A stretch of 64,000 nucleotides of DNA from assembly GCF_027923905.1 (NCBI RefSeq), contig NZ_AP026966.1, positions 4,651,001-4,715,000 of the forward strand. The letters are read 5' to 3'. This document shows positions 36,703-46,505 of the stretch, piece after piece. The DNA is from Massilia varians (GTDB lineage Bacteria; Pseudomonadota; Gammaproteobacteria; Burkholderiales; Burkholderiaceae_D). A program made the translations under genes and the position numbers. Position 1 is the first letter of the stretch. Every line of letters begins with the position of its first letter. The notes beneath the pieces are model-generated. The model saw only the letters and a list, made by a program, of their open reading frames with translations, was not told the DNA's origin and did no database searches.

Positions 36703-37287
36703 ATGTTTGCAATTCCTGAGCAGTTCTCGAACGCCACCAAAGCCAACCTGGAATCGCAGTTCGCCCTGCTGTCGTCGCTGACGGCCAAGACCTTCGAAGG
36801 CATGGAGAAGCTGGTCGACCTGAACATCAGCACCGCGCGCAGCGCCCTGGAAGAGTCGTCAAACGTCACTCGCCAGCTGCTGAGCGCCAAGGACCCGCAA
36901 GAGTTCTTCTCGGTCACCACCTCGCAGGCCCAGCCGGCCGCCGAGAAAGCCCTGTCGTACAACCGCCAGCTGGCCGCCATCGCCACCGGCACCGGCGCCG
37001 AGTTCTCGAAGGCCGCCGAAAGCCAGATCGTAGAAACCAACCGCAAGGTCATCGCCCTGGTCGACGAAGTGAGCAAGAACGCCCCGGCCGGTTCGGAAAC
37101 CTTCGTTGCCGCCGTCAAGACCGTGATCAGCAACGCCAACGCCGGCTACGAGCAGTTCAGCAAGACCAGCAAGCAGGCTGCCGAAGCGATCGAAAACAAC
37201 GTCAACGCAGCGGTGAGCCAGTTTTCGGCGACTGCTCGCAAGGCTACCGCTACTGCAGCTGCTGCGACCCAGACCGCTGCCGCCTAA
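36703..37287 (+). CDS. phaP: Phasin family protein
   Basis: A 194-residue amphipathic, alanine-rich helical protein without cysteines, typical of polyhydroxyalkanoate granule-coating phasins (Phasin_2/TIGR01841-like). Typical features are the N-terminal FAIPEQFSNATKANLES and the middle DPQEFFSVTTSQAQPAAEK. It covers PHB granules and controls their size and number. GGAGAG lies before the ATG. An intrinsic terminator follows. Its presence indicates PHA storage. Confidence 0.9.
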   Translation: MFAIPEQFSNATKANLESQFALLSSLTAKTFEGMEKLVDLNISTARSALEESSNVTRQLLSAKDPQEFFSVTTSQAQPAAEKALSYNRQLAAIATGTGAEFSKAAESQIVETNRKVIALVDEVSKNAPAGSETFVAAVKTVISNANAGYEQFSKTSKQAAEAIENNVNAAVSQFSATARKATATAAAATQTAAA

Positions 37288-37305
37288 GCTGCGACTGGTC
37301 AAATG

Positions 37306-37333
37306 AAAAAGCCGGGACTTGTCCCGGCTTTTT
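37306..37333. terminator. Bidirectional terminator between phaP and livF
   Basis: AAAAAGCCGGG / CCCGGCTTTTT forms an 11-bp stem with a 6-base loop (ACTTGT). It has Ts on the right for the phasin transcript and As on the left, giving Us for the minus-strand liv operon, so it can serve both convergent operons. Confidence 0.88.
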
Positions 37334-37350
37334 GCTTTTTGCGTTGCCGC

Positions 37351-38069
<719 letters not shown>

Positions 38070-38073
<4 letters not shown>

Positions 38074-38840
38074 TCGTGTGCTCCGCCGAGATAGGCCTTG
38101 ATCACGGCGTCGTTCTTCTGGATCTCGCCAGGCAAGCCTTCGGCGATCTGCTTGCCGTACTCGAGCACGGTGATGCGGTCGCACAGGCCCATCATCAGCT
38201 TGACGTCGTGCTCGATCAGCAGCACGGTCTTGCCTTCGTTCTTGATCTTGACCAGGAGCTCGCGCAGGGCCAGCTTCTCGGTGGCGTTCATGCCCGCCGC
38301 CGGCTCGTCCAGCGCCAGCAGCTGCGGATCGGTCGCCAGCGCGCGCGCGATCTCCAGGCGGCGCTGGTCGCCGTAGGACAGGTACTTGGCGGTGCGGTTG
38401 GCATACTGGCCGATACCGACGAAATCCAGCAGTTCCTGCGCGCGCCGGCGGATCGCCGCCTCCTCCTCGCGCGCCGCCTTGTGGCGGAAGATCGCGCCGA
38501 ATACGCCCTGGCGGGTGCGCACGTGGCGGCCCACCATCACGTTCTCCAGCGCGCTCATCTCGCCGAACAGGCGGATGTTCTGGAAGGTGCGCGCGATGCC
38601 GGCCTTCGCCACCTCGTGCGGGGCCGACGGCGAATACGGCTTGCCGGCCAGCTCGAACGTGCCGCTGTCCGGCTGGTACAAACCGGTGATCACGTTGAAG
38701 AAGGTGGTCTTGCCGGCGCCGTTCGGGCCGATCAGGCCATAGATCTGGCCGCGTTCGATGCGGATGCCGACCTCGGTCAGCGCCTGCAGGCCGCCGAAGC
38801 GCTTGTTCACGCCACTGATGTTCAAGATGGTGTCGCTCAT
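38070..38840 (-). CDS. livG: Branched-chain amino acid ABC transporter ATP-binding protein LivG
   Basis: A 256-residue ATPase with Walker A GPNGAGKTTFFNVITG, signature LSYGDQRRLEIARAL and Walker B LLALDEPAAGMN, the usual LivG variants. The ATG at 38840 overlaps the livM stop as ATGA and its own stop overlaps livF, so the whole block is translationally coupled. Confidence 0.94.
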
Positions 38841-40048
38841 GCCTTGGCCTCCTCTTGCTCCTCGCGCGCCAGGGCCGCGTTGGGACGCTCCTCCCGGTTC
38901 GGCGACGGCCACAGCCCGGCCGGGCGCACCAGCATGATCAGCACCAGCGCCAGGCCATAGAGCAGCTGGCGCAGCACCTCGGCCTCGATCACGACGGTGC
39001 CGAACAGCGCCTGCTGGGCCGGCTCCACCACGTGGCGCAGCACTTCGGGCAGCGCCGCCAGCAGCACGCCGCCCAGCACTACGCCGGGAATATGGCCGAT
39101 CCCGCCCAGCACCACCATGGCCAGCACGGCGATCGATTCGGTCAGCGAGAACGACTCCGGCGATACGAAGCCCTGGAAGGCGCCGAACATGGCGCCGGCC
39201 ACGCCCCCGAAACTGGCGCCCATGGCGAAGGCGAGCAGCTTGACGTTGCGGGTGTTGATGCCCATGGCCTTGGCCGCGATCTCGTCCTCGCGGATCGCCA
39301 CCCAGGCGCGGCCCAGGCGCGAATGCTGCAGGCGCGAGGTGATGAAGATGGTGGCGATGGTGAGGAACAGGAAAAGGAAGTAGTAGGCGTTCACCGAGGG
39401 CATCGGGAAGCCGCCGATGTGCACCGTGGCCTGCGAGCCCGCCTCGCCCGCCAGCGACACGCCGAACACGCGGATCGGGTCGATCATGTTGATCCCCTGC
39501 GGCCCATTGGTGAAGTTGATCGGGTCGTTCAGGTTGTTCATGAAGATGCGGATGATCTCGCCGAAGCCGAGCGTGACGATGGCGAGGTAGTCGCCGCGCA
39601 GCTTCAGGGTCGGGGCGCCCAGCAGTGCGCCGCACAGGCCCGCCACGATCGCCGCCAGCGGCACGATCGCCCAGACCGACAGGTGGATGCCGTTCTGCTG
39701 GATCTCGGGGCCGAAGAAGGCTACCAGGGCTTCGCCCAGCGCCGGCGAGTAATAGATGACGGACTCCAGCAGCGCGGCGAACTGCGGCGAGGAGAACAGG
39801 CCCACCAGGTAGGCGCCTACCGCGAAGAAGGCGATGTAGCCCAGGTCGAGCAGGCCGGCGAAGCCGACCACGATGTTCAGGCCCAGCGCCAGCATGATGT
39901 AGAGCAGCGCGATGTCGATGATGCGCACCCAGGAGTTGCCGAACTGGGAAGCGACAAAGGGGAAGACCAGCATCAGGGCCAGCACGGCCGCCATGCTAGC
40001 GTAGGCCTGGCGCGGCTTGTGCCGGACGTCGAAAGTCAGGAGTGCCAT
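38837..40048 (-). CDS. livM: Branched-chain amino acid ABC transporter permease LivM
   Basis: A 403-residue permease with about nine to ten helices, including LGLNIVVGFAGLLDLGYIAFFAVGAY split over two helices near residue 55 and the cytoplasmic IREDEIAAKAMGINTR loop near residue 250 that contacts the ATPases. It pairs with LivH, which starts 18 bases upstream. Confidence 0.94.
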   Translation of the reverse strand: MALLTFDVRHKPRQAYASMAAVLALMLVFPFVASQFGNSWVRIIDIALLYIMLALGLNIVVGFAGLLDLGYIAFFAVGAYLVGLFSSPQFAALLESVIYYSPALGEALVAFFGPEIQQNGIHLSVWAIVPLAAIVAGLCGALLGAPTLKLRGDYLAIVTLGFGEIIRIFMNNLNDPINFTNGPQGINMIDPIRVFGVSLAGEAGSQATVHIGGFPMPSVNAYYFLFLFLTIATIFITSRLQHSRLGRAWVAIREDEIAAKAMGINTRNVKLLAFAMGASFGGVAGAMFGAFQGFVSPESFSLTESIAVLAMVVLGGIGHIPGVVLGGVLLAALPEVLRHVVEPAQQALFGTVVIEAEVLRQLLYGLALVLIMLVRPAGLWPSPNREERPNAALAREEQEEAKA

Positions 40049-40066
40049 GGTGTCTGTCCCTCCCCG

Positions 40067-40996
40067 TTACGCGCGGTCCGCCACGCGCTCGCCCATGATG
40101 CCGGACGGGCGCAGGGTCAGCACGAGGATCAGCACGACGAAGGCGAAGATGTCCTGGTAATGGCTGCCCAGGAAGCCGCCGGTCAGGTCGCCGATGTAGC
40201 CGGCGCCGAGCGCTTCGATGATGCCCAGCAGCATGCCGCCGAGCATGGCGCCGTAGATGTTGCCGATCCCGCCCAGCACGGCGGCGCAGAAGGCCTTCAG
40301 GCCCGGCAGCATGCCCATGGTGAAGGTGACCGAGGCGTAGTTGGCGCCCCACATCACGCCGGCCACCGCGGCCAGCGCGGCGCCGATGGCGAAGGTGGCG
40401 ACGATCACGCGGTTCGCATCCACGCCCATCAGGCCGGCCACCCGCGGGTTCTCGGCCACGGCGCGCATCGCCCGGCCCATGCGGGTGCGCTCGACCAGCA
40501 GCACCAGACTGACCATCGCCAGCGCGGCCAGCACCAGCAGCAGGATCTGGGTAGGCGAAATGAGGGCGCCCATGATCTCGACCGGTTCGGGCGAGAGCAG
40601 CTGCGGGAACGGCAGCGGGCTGCGGCCCCAGATCATCATGGCGAAGGTCTGCAGCAGGATCGACACGCCGATCGCGGTGATCAAGGGCGCCAGGCGCGGC
40701 GCATTGCGCAGGCGGCGGTAGGCGACGCGCTCGATCAGGAGGTTGACCAGGATGGCCACGGGAATCGCGCCGAGGATGGCGATGGCCAGCTGCACCCAGC
40801 CGGACAGGCCGGGCGCATGGGTTTCCAGCAGCTTGAGGATGGTGAGGCCGACCATGGCGCCGATCATCAAGACGTCGCCGTGCGCGAAGTTGATCAGGTT
40901 GAGCACCCCGTAGACCATGGTGTAGCCGAGGGCGACCAGGGCATACATGCTGCCCATCACCAGGCCATTGAGGAGTTGTTGGATGAATGTTTCCAT
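40067..40996 (-). CDS. livH: Branched-chain amino acid ABC transporter permease LivH
   Basis: A 309-residue permease with eight or so helices: QQLLNGLVMGSMYALVALGY at the N-terminus and MRAVAENPRVAGLMGVD in the conserved cytoplasmic loop. It is the first gene of the operon. The periplasmic binding protein LivK/J, often encoded first, is absent here. About 160 bases without a gene separate it from the REPIN-like repeat upstream. Confidence 0.94.
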   Translation of the reverse strand: METFIQQLLNGLVMGSMYALVALGYTMVYGVLNLINFAHGDVLMIGAMVGLTILKLLETHAPGLSGWVQLAIAILGAIPVAILVNLLIERVAYRRLRNAPRLAPLITAIGVSILLQTFAMMIWGRSPLPFPQLLSPEPVEIMGALISPTQILLLVLAALAMVSLVLLVERTRMGRAMRAVAENPRVAGLMGVDANRVIVATFAIGAALAAVAGVMWGANYASVTFTMGMLPGLKAFCAAVLGGIGNIYGAMLGGMLLGIIEALGAGYIGDLTGGFLGSHYQDIFAFVVLILVLTLRPSGIMGERVADRA

Positions 40997-41157
40997 CGTG
41001 CGCGTTCGCTCTGCTTTCTTGAGGGGCCAAGAAAAACGGCACTGCCGGGTAGCCCCGCAGTGCCGTTTCAGGCCTGGCGTTCATGTTCCGATTGCCCTCA
41101 TCATAACTTGGCAAATGGAAAACTTGCACTGGAAAACAAGCTACGCTACGAATTTTT

Positions 41158-41269
41158 GTAGGGTGGGCGGGTCTCCCGCCCACGCGGTGATAGATAAGCA
41201 CAAGATCATCCGGACCGATATCGGAGCCTTTACCAATCACCGCGTGGGCGGACAAGCCGCCCACCCTAC
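41158..41269. repeat. REPIN-like element, copy 2
   Basis: Left arm GTAGGGTGGGCGGGTCTCCC at 41158 and right arm ending GCCGCCCACCCTAC at 41269 are inverted over 33 bases (inner end CGCGGTGA / TCACCGCG). Each arm also contains its own hairpin (GGGCGGG/CCCGCCC and GGGCGG/CCGCCC). The inner part differs from copies 1 and 3 (CGCGGTGA in place of CGCGCGTTCA), so it is a separate subfamily. It lies 3 bases after the ispH stop. Confidence 0.8.
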
Positions 41270-41272
41270 GTA

Positions 41273-42214
41273 TTACGCGGCTTTCGCCCCGTCCAGCCCT
41301 TTCGGCAGCGGGAACACCACGTTCTCCTCGACGCCCTCGAGCGCACGCACGCTGGCCGCGCCCAGTTCCTTGAGGCGGTCGATCACGGCCTGCACCAGCA
41401 CTTCCGGGGCCGAGGCGCCGGCGGTCACGCCGATGCGCTTCTTGCCGGCTATCCATTGCGGATCGATCTTGCCGGCATCGTCGACCATGTAGGCCGGCGT
41501 GCCCATCTTCTCCGCCACTTCGCGCAGGCGGTTCGAGTTGGAGCTATTCGGGCTGCCGACCACGACCACGACTTCCACCTGGGGCGCCATGAACTTGACG
41601 GCTTCCTGGCGGTTGGTGGTGGCGTAGCAGATGTCGCCCTTCTTCGGCTCGATGATGTTCGGGAAGCGTGCCTTCAGCGCGGCGATGATCTCGGCGGTGT
41701 CGTCCACCGACAGCGTGGTCTGCGACACGTAGGCCAGCTGGTCGGGATTGTTGACCTGTAGCTTCGCGACGTCGTCGACGGTCTCGACCAGATGCATGCC
41801 TTCCTCGGCCTGGCCCATGGTGCCTTCGACTTCCGGGTGGCCGTCGTGGCCGATCATGACGATCTCGCAGCCCTGCTTGCGCATCTTGGCCACTTCCACA
41901 TGCACCTTGGTCACCAGCGGGCAGGTGGCATCGAAAATGGTCAGGCCGCGCGCCTCGGCGTCGGCCCGCACTGCCTTCGAGACCCCGTGCGCCGAAAACA
42001 CCAGGGTATTGCCCGCCGGGACGTCCTCGAGTTCCTCGATGAAAATTGCTCCCTTGTTGCGCAGGTCTTCGACCACGTAGGCGTTGTGCACGATCTCGTG
42101 GCGCACGTAGATCGGGGCGCCGAACTGGTTCAGGGCGCGCTCGACGATCTCGATGGCGCGGTCCACGCCGGCGCAGAAGCCGCGCGGCTGGGCAAGCAGA
42201 ATCTCGTTTTCCAT
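41273..42214 (-). CDS. ispH: 4-hydroxy-3-methylbut-2-enyl diphosphate reductase
   Basis: A 313-residue iron-sulfur enzyme, last step of the MEP isoprenoid pathway. The three cluster cysteines are in [13 protein letters not shown] (about residue 13), [12 protein letters not shown] (about 97) and [13 protein letters not shown] (about 195). HEIVHN and TAGASAPE are also present. It starts 15 bases after fkpB, a conserved ispH-slpA pairing. The stop lies beside a REPIN-like repeat. Confidence 0.96.
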   Translation of the reverse strand: MENEILLAQPRGFCAGVDRAIEIVERALNQFGAPIYVRHEIVHNAYVVEDLRNKGAIFIEELEDVPAGNTLVFSAHGVSKAVRADAEARGLTIFDATCPLVTKVHVEVAKMRKQGCEIVMIGHDGHPEVEGTMGQAEEGMHLVETVDDVAKLQVNNPDQLAYVSQTTLSVDDTAEIIAALKARFPNIIEPKKGDICYATTNRQEAVKFMAPQVEVVVVVGSPNSSNSNRLREVAEKMGTPAYMVDDAGKIDPQWIAGKKRIGVTAGASAPEVLVQAVIDRLKELGAASVRALEGVEENVVFPLPKGLDGAKAA

Positions 42215-42229
42215 GAAGGTTTCCTGTTA

Positions 42230-42679
42230 TTACAGAACCGAAATCAGTTTCACTTCGAATTGCAGGGCCTGGCCGGCCAGCGGATGGTTGAAATCGAACA
42301 GCGCGGTGGTCTCGCGCATCTCCAGCAGAACGCCGGCGAAGCGGCCGCCCTTGGGCGCGTTGAACTCGATCAGCTCGCCGACCTTGTAGTCGGCATCCGG
42401 CACCGAGTTCTCTTCCAGCGTTGCCTTCGATACCGGCTGGATCAGGTCCGGGTTGCGTTCGCCGAAAGCGTCAAGCGCGCTCAGCTGGAAAGTCTGGTGT
42501 GCGCCTTCCGGCAGGCCGATCAGGCGCGATTCGAGGAAGGGTGCAAGCTGGCCCTGGCCCAGCATCAAGGTGGCCGGCGTGCCGTTGAAGGTAGTGATGA
42601 GATCAGTACCGTCGGCGGTGGCCAGCCGATAATGCAGGGTCAGGTAGGACGATTCGTTGACGACTGGAGCGTTGGACAT
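42230..42679 (-). CDS. fkpB: FKBP-type peptidyl-prolyl cis-trans isomerase (SlpA/FkpB)
   Basis: A 149-residue SlyD-like isomerase with the FKBP core interrupted by an insert-in-flap domain: YLTLHYRLATADGT, LMLGQGQLAPFLE, DAFGERNPD and FDFNHPLAGQALQFEV. It lacks the histidine-rich metal-binding tail of SlyD, so it is the SlpA/FkpB type. The ATG at 42679 is chosen by homology; the frame upstream overlaps the divergent radC promoter. Confidence 0.92.
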   Translation of the reverse strand: MSNAPVVNESSYLTLHYRLATADGTDLITTFNGTPATLMLGQGQLAPFLESRLIGLPEGAHQTFQLSALDAFGERNPDLIQPVSKATLEENSVPDADYKVGELIEFNAPKGGRFAGVLLEMRETTALFDFNHPLAGQALQFEVKLISVL

Positions 42680-42783
42680 GTTCTTTGTGGTGACAGGCAG
42701 GCCTGTTGCAGGCAAACCGCTATTGTAAGCCACGCCCGGCCTCCCTGCCCCGGCGCGTCCCTTTTTATCGCAAGGATCAGACA

Positions 42784-43455
42784 ATGAGAATCACCGAATG
42801 GCCGGAAGAGCAACGTCCGCGCGAACGGCTGCTGCGCGGCGGCCCGCAAGTGCTGTCGGACACCGAACTGCTGGCGATCTTCCTGCGCGTGGGTGTCGCC
42901 GGAAAAAGTGCGGTGGCGCTGGCGCGCGACATGCTGGACCACTTCGGCTCGCTGCACCGGCTGCTGCATGCCAGTTCCAGCGAGTTCGGCGCCTTGCACG
43001 GGCTCGGTCCGGCCAAGTATGCCCAGTTGCAGGCGGCAATCGAACTGACGCGGCGCGCCGTGGCCGAGGAATTCGAACGCGAAGGCATGTGCTCGCCGGA
43101 CGCGGTGCGCGCCTGGCTGCGCCACCAGTTCGCGCTGCAGGCGCACGAATCCTTCGTCGTGCTCTTCCTGGACGTCAAGAACCGCCTGATCAACTATGAA
43201 GAGATGTTTCGCGGCACGCTGACCCATACCAGCGTGTATCCGCGCGAGGTGGTGAAGGCGGCGCTGCGCCGCAATGCCGCGGCCGTGATCCTGGCGCACA
43301 ACCATCCGTCCGGTGTCCCCGAGCCGAGCGAGGCGGACCTGCGCCTGACCGCGAGCCTGGCGCAGGCGCTGGCCCTGGTCGACATCCGCGTGCTCGACCA
43401 TTTCGTGGTGGCGGGGACACACGTGCATTCCTTCGCCGAGCACGGACAACTATGA
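42784..43455 (+). CDS. radC: RadC family JAMM/MPN+ protein
   Basis: A 223-residue protein with an N-terminal helix-hairpin-helix ([15 protein letters not shown]) and a C-terminal JAMM metal site [14 protein letters not shown]. Despite its name, a direct DNA-repair role in E. coli was withdrawn and its function is unclear. The ATG at 42784 directly follows CAAGGATCAGACA. It is divergent from fkpB and precedes the rpmB-rpmG operon. Confidence 0.93.
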   Translation: MRITEWPEEQRPRERLLRGGPQVLSDTELLAIFLRVGVAGKSAVALARDMLDHFGSLHRLLHASSSEFGALHGLGPAKYAQLQAAIELTRRAVAEEFEREGMCSPDAVRAWLRHQFALQAHESFVVLFLDVKNRLINYEEMFRGTLTHTSVYPREVVKAALRRNAAAVILAHNHPSGVPEPSEADLRLTASLAQALALVDIRVLDHFVVAGTHVHSFAEHGQL

Positions 43456-43558
43456 GGAAGGATGCCGGTAAACACTGCCAAAACAAGGCTATAGCGAACT
43501 CATCAGCAATTGTTAAATATTCGAGCCACTATAAGACACAATTGTTTTTCGCAAGTGA

Positions 43559-43588
43559 TTGATTTGCTTTCAGTTTTCACGCTATACT
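43559..43588 (+). promoter_or_regulatory. Candidate promoter of rpmB-rpmG
   Basis: TTGATT (43559-43564) and TATACT (43583-43588) are 18 bases apart, 40 bases before the rpmB start. The region is AT-rich, as expected for a strong ribosomal-protein promoter. Confidence 0.55.
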
Positions 43589-43627
43589 CTCGTTTTTCCA
43601 AATCTGGATATTCTTAAGGAGTGCACT

Positions 43628-43864
43628 ATGGCACGTGTCTGCCAAGTTACCGGCAAGGGAGTGATGGTTGGCAACAACGTCTCCCACGCTAACAACAAAA
43701 CCAAGCGTCGTTTCCTGCCGAACCTGCAGAACCGCCGCATCTTCGTGGAATCGGAAAACCGCTGGGTCTCCCTGCGTCTGTCCAACGCCGGTCTGCGCGT
43801 GATCGACAAGCTCGGCATCGACGCCGTGCTGGCCGACATGCGTGCCCGTGGCGAAAAAGTTTAA
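43628..43864 (+). CDS. rpmB: 50S ribosomal protein L28 (bL28)
   Basis: A 78-residue basic protein: [20 protein letters not shown] then [13 protein letters not shown], characteristic of bL28. AAGGAG lies upstream of the ATG. It is followed 13 bases later by rpmG, the conserved pair. Confidence 0.97.
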   Translation: MARVCQVTGKGVMVGNNVSHANNKTKRRFLPNLQNRRIFVESENRWVSLRLSNAGLRVIDKLGIDAVLADMRARGEKV

Positions 43865-43877
43865 TTAGGGAGCTATC

Positions 43878-44045
43878 ATGGCAAAAACTGGCCGCGACAA
43901 AATCAAGCTGGAATCGACCGCAGGTACCGGTCACTTCTACACCACCACCAAGAACAAGCGCACCATGCCGGCGAAGATGGAAATCACCAAATTCGACCCG
44001 AAGGCACGCAAGCACGTGATCTACAAGGAAACCAAGATCAAGTAA
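43878..44045 (+). CDS. rpmG: 50S ribosomal protein L33 (bL33)
   Basis: A 55-residue protein beginning [15 protein letters not shown] and ending [11 protein letters not shown]. It lacks the CxxC pairs found in zinc-binding bL33, so it is the cysteine-free form. AGGGAG precedes the ATG, and a terminator follows. A short gene that is easily missed. Confidence 0.97.
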   Translation: MAKTGRDKIKLESTAGTGHFYTTTKNKRTMPAKMEITKFDPKARKHVIYKETKIK

Positions 44046-44061
44046 TCGATCTTGTTTCTGT

Positions 44062-44097
44062 AAAAAGCCGCCCGTTTCGACTGGCGGCTTTTTTTAT
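44062..44097 (+). terminator. Terminator of rpmB-rpmG
   Basis: An 11-bp stem AAAAAGCCGCC / GGCGGCTTTTT with a 10-base loop and a run of seven Ts, 17 bases after rpmG. Confidence 0.92.
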
Positions 44098-44230
44098 TGC
44101 CGGGTCCGGCGTGCGCCGTCGCGAATACAACACTGCCTTGACTCGGCGCAGCGGGATCGGGTGCGCATATTGCACGATCCGTTCGGCCGTGAAAGCATGA
44201 GGGTTCTTGCCGACTTCACCACGAACCAGC

Positions 44231-44977
44231 ATGCATCCGCTGCTGAAACTGCCTGTGCTGTCCCTGCTTGCCGCCTGCCTGCTGTGCGCCCTGCCCGCGC
44301 ACGCCCGGGCGGCCGGTCCCGAAGACTTGCCGATGGTCGAGGTCAAGGCCGCTGCACGCATGCGCCTGCTCCCCTACCGCCCCCTGTTTTATCCGATGGC
44401 CAAGGCGGTCCAGAAAAGCCTAGCCGGGCGCGCCGCGCTGGCGGTGCAGCTGCGTCCAATCCGGGCCGGCGTCCGCACCGACGACCTGGCGCTCTGGCTC
44501 GAGGGCGGCGGCGAATCGCTGCCGCTGCGCGCCGACGACCACGGCCTGTACATCGTGCCGGTCGCCGACCGGATCGCGCAGGAAGACGGCGGCTTCCTGA
44601 TCAACAAGCATCCGTCCGAGCTGCGCGCCAACCTGGTGCTGGTCCCGACCCTGGCGCCGGATGCCTGGACCATCGGCGAACTGCGGCGCCTGCTGCGCGA
44701 CGTGCACGCCACCATCGATCCGCTCGTGCCCTGGCACCACCGCTTCCTGAACTGGGCCGCGATGCGCAGGCTGGGCGTGTCGGTATGCAGCCTGTCGCCG
44801 CGCGCCCAGGTCGAGGTGGTCGACGGCACACGCCTGCTGGCGCGCTACCCCACCAGCGAACCGTCGCGCAACCACGCCAATTCCCCGGTGTACTGCCACC
44901 GCTTTACCGGCAACGAGGAACTCGACCCGCGCGCGCGGCTGGTGCTGCCGGACGATGCGCAGCTGCTCCTGATCTGA
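44231..44977 (+). CDS. Exported protein of unknown function
   Basis: A 248-residue protein with a signal peptide (about 1-28, LSLLAACLLCALPAHARA). The mature part has no family I recognise; notable are a patterned segment LWLEGGGESLPLRADDHGLYIVP around residue 95, suggesting a beta-rich fold, and cysteines in VCSLSPRAQVE and VYCHRFTG that could form a disulfide. The ATG at 44231 directly precedes the signal peptide; an upstream in-frame TTG at 44207 is less likely. It stands alone between rpmG and a REPIN-like repeat. Confidence 0.65.
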   Translation: MHPLLKLPVLSLLAACLLCALPAHARAAGPEDLPMVEVKAAARMRLLPYRPLFYPMAKAVQKSLAGRAALAVQLRPIRAGVRTDDLALWLEGGGESLPLRADDHGLYIVPVADRIAQEDGGFLINKHPSELRANLVLVPTLAPDAWTIGELRRLLRDVHATIDPLVPWHHRFLNWAAMRRLGVSVCSLSPRAQVEVVDGTRLLARYPTSEPSRNHANSPVYCHRFTGNEELDPRARLVLPDDAQLLLI

Positions 44978-45003
44978 GAACAGCTACGCAGCTTGATGAG
45001 CTT

Positions 45004-45111
45004 CGTAGGGTAGTCGGCTATGCCGGCCGCGCGTTCAAACTTCGCATGAATCCATGTGTGGCTGAACGAGGGCTGGTTGAACGCGCGGTCGGGAGGACCC
45101 GACCACCCTAC
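45004..45111. repeat. REPIN-like element, copy 3
   Basis: Left arm CGTAGGGTAGTCGGC (45004) with CGCGCGTTCA at its inner end, and right arm TGAACGCGCGGTCGGG ending CCACCCTAC (45111). Same subfamily as copy 1. Both arms fold individually. It lies downstream of the hypothetical exported gene and of the desaturase terminator. Confidence 0.8.
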
Positions 45112-45125
45112 TGCTGCCGATCTGA

Positions 45126-45154
45126 CAAAAAAAAGCGGCTCCCGAAGGAGCCGC
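45126..45154 (-). terminator. Terminator of the desaturase gene
   Basis: On the minus strand GCGGCTCC-TTCG-GGAGCCGC (with UUCG tetraloop) is followed by eight Ts. It ends 22 bases after the desaturase stop. Confidence 0.92.
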
Positions 45155-45175
45155 CCTTGTTGCGACACGCGCCGC

Positions 45176-46390
45176 TTATGCGTAGCTGCGCAGGCGCAGC
45201 GAGAAGTCCTGCAGCGACTTGATGCCCGAGGCTTCGGCGCGTGCGCACCAGTCCTGCAGTTGCTGCAGCAGCTGGTCGCGGGTCGCGTGCGAACGTTCCC
45301 AGATCGCGCCCAGTTCCACGCGCATCTGGTGCATGGTTTCCAGCGCCTTGCTGTGCTGGAACAGCTCGACCAGTTGCTGCTTCTGCGAGTGCTCCAGCTT
45401 GCCCGGCTCGCGCTGCATCAGCTTGCGCGAGCTCTTCAGGAAGCGCGCTTCCAGCTCGGCCTTGTGCTTCAGGTGTTCGAACTCCTCGCGGAAGGCGTGG
45501 CGCACCGACTTGGCGTACTTGGCCATCACGTCGTAGCGGTTGGCGATCACCGACTGCAGGGTGTCGAGGTCGGCCACCATCTTGTCCTTGGCGAACTTCG
45601 GCGCCGGCGCGACCTTCTTCACCTTGGCCAGGCGCAGGGTTTCCAGGATGCGGATGTAGCCCCAGCCCAGGTCGAACTCGTACCACTTGCTCGACAGCTT
45701 GGCCGAAGTGGCGAAGGTGTGGTGGTTGTTGTGCAGTTCCTCGCCACCGATCAGGATGCCCAGCGGGAAGATGTTGGTGGCCGCATCGCTGCAGTCGTAG
45801 TTGCGGTAGCCCCAGTAGTGGCCGATGCCGTTGATGATGCCGGCCGCGGTGATCGGGATCCACATCATCTGGACCGCCCACACCGAGATGCCGATGATGC
45901 CGAACAGCGCAAGATTAATGAACAGCATCAGCACCACGCCCATGGCGCTGTGCTTGGTGTACAGGTTGCGCTCGATCCAGTCGTCCGGAGTGCCATGGCC
46001 GTATTTCTCCATGGTTTCCTTGACCTTGCTTTCAGCACGGTACAGCTCGGCGCCTTCGAACAGCACCTTGCGGATGCCGCGGGTCTGCGGGCTGTGCGGA
46101 TCTTCCTCGGTATCGCACTTGGCGTGGTGCTTGCGGTGGATCGATGCCCATTCCTTGGTGACCTGACCGGTGGTCAGCCACAGCCAGAAGCGGAAGAAAT
46201 GGCTCGGGATCGGGTGCAGGTCGAGGGCGCGGTGCGCCTGGTGGCGGTGCAGGTAGATCGTCACGGCGGCGATCGTGATGTGCGTCAGCACCAGCGTGGC
46301 GATGACGACCTGCCATGCGGTGAAGTCGAGCAGGCCGGTGGACAGGAAAGTCAGCACGGCTTGCACGGGTTCGCTACTCAAGAAATTCAT
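45176..46390 (-). CDS. Acyl-CoA desaturase (membrane fatty acid desaturase)
   Basis: A 404-residue membrane enzyme of the delta-9 desaturase fold. The three histidine boxes are HRHQAHR (about residue 48), HRKHH (about 85) and HNNHH (about 222), which hold the di-iron centre; four membrane helices surround them. It introduces cis double bonds in acyl chains, adjusting membrane fluidity. After the desaturase core, from about residue 265, there is a charged helical extension of about 135 residues (ending SLQDFSLRLRSYA) that is absent from short bacterial desaturases but, as far as I recall, common in Burkholderiales. Confidence 0.92.
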   Translation of the reverse strand: MNFLSSEPVQAVLTFLSTGLLDFTAWQVVIATLVLTHITIAAVTIYLHRHQAHRALDLHPIPSHFFRFWLWLTTGQVTKEWASIHRKHHAKCDTEEDPHSPQTRGIRKVLFEGAELYRAESKVKETMEKYGHGTPDDWIERNLYTKHSAMGVVLMLFINLALFGIIGISVWAVQMMWIPITAAGIINGIGHYWGYRNYDCSDAATNIFPLGILIGGEELHNNHHTFATSAKLSSKWYEFDLGWGYIRILETLRLAKVKKVAPAPKFAKDKMVADLDTLQSVIANRYDVMAKYAKSVRHAFREEFEHLKHKAELEARFLKSSRKLMQREPGKLEHSQKQQLVELFQHSKALETMHQMRVELGAIWERSHATRDQLLQQLQDWCARAEASGIKSLQDFSLRLRSYA

Positions 46391-46505
46391 TCAGTCTCCA
46401 TGGATATCGCGTCGATACGCCACCAGTCGTGGCGTTCGCAACCCGACATTTTACGCGGTTCCAGTGACCCACGGCACGCATTAAAGCTTGAATGCATGCC
46501 TTATT

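Noticed and set aside
38855..41161. Long plus-strand open frame opposite livM-livH
   Set aside because: A shadow of the liv genes, rich in His, Gln and Arg as usual for antisense frames at high GC.
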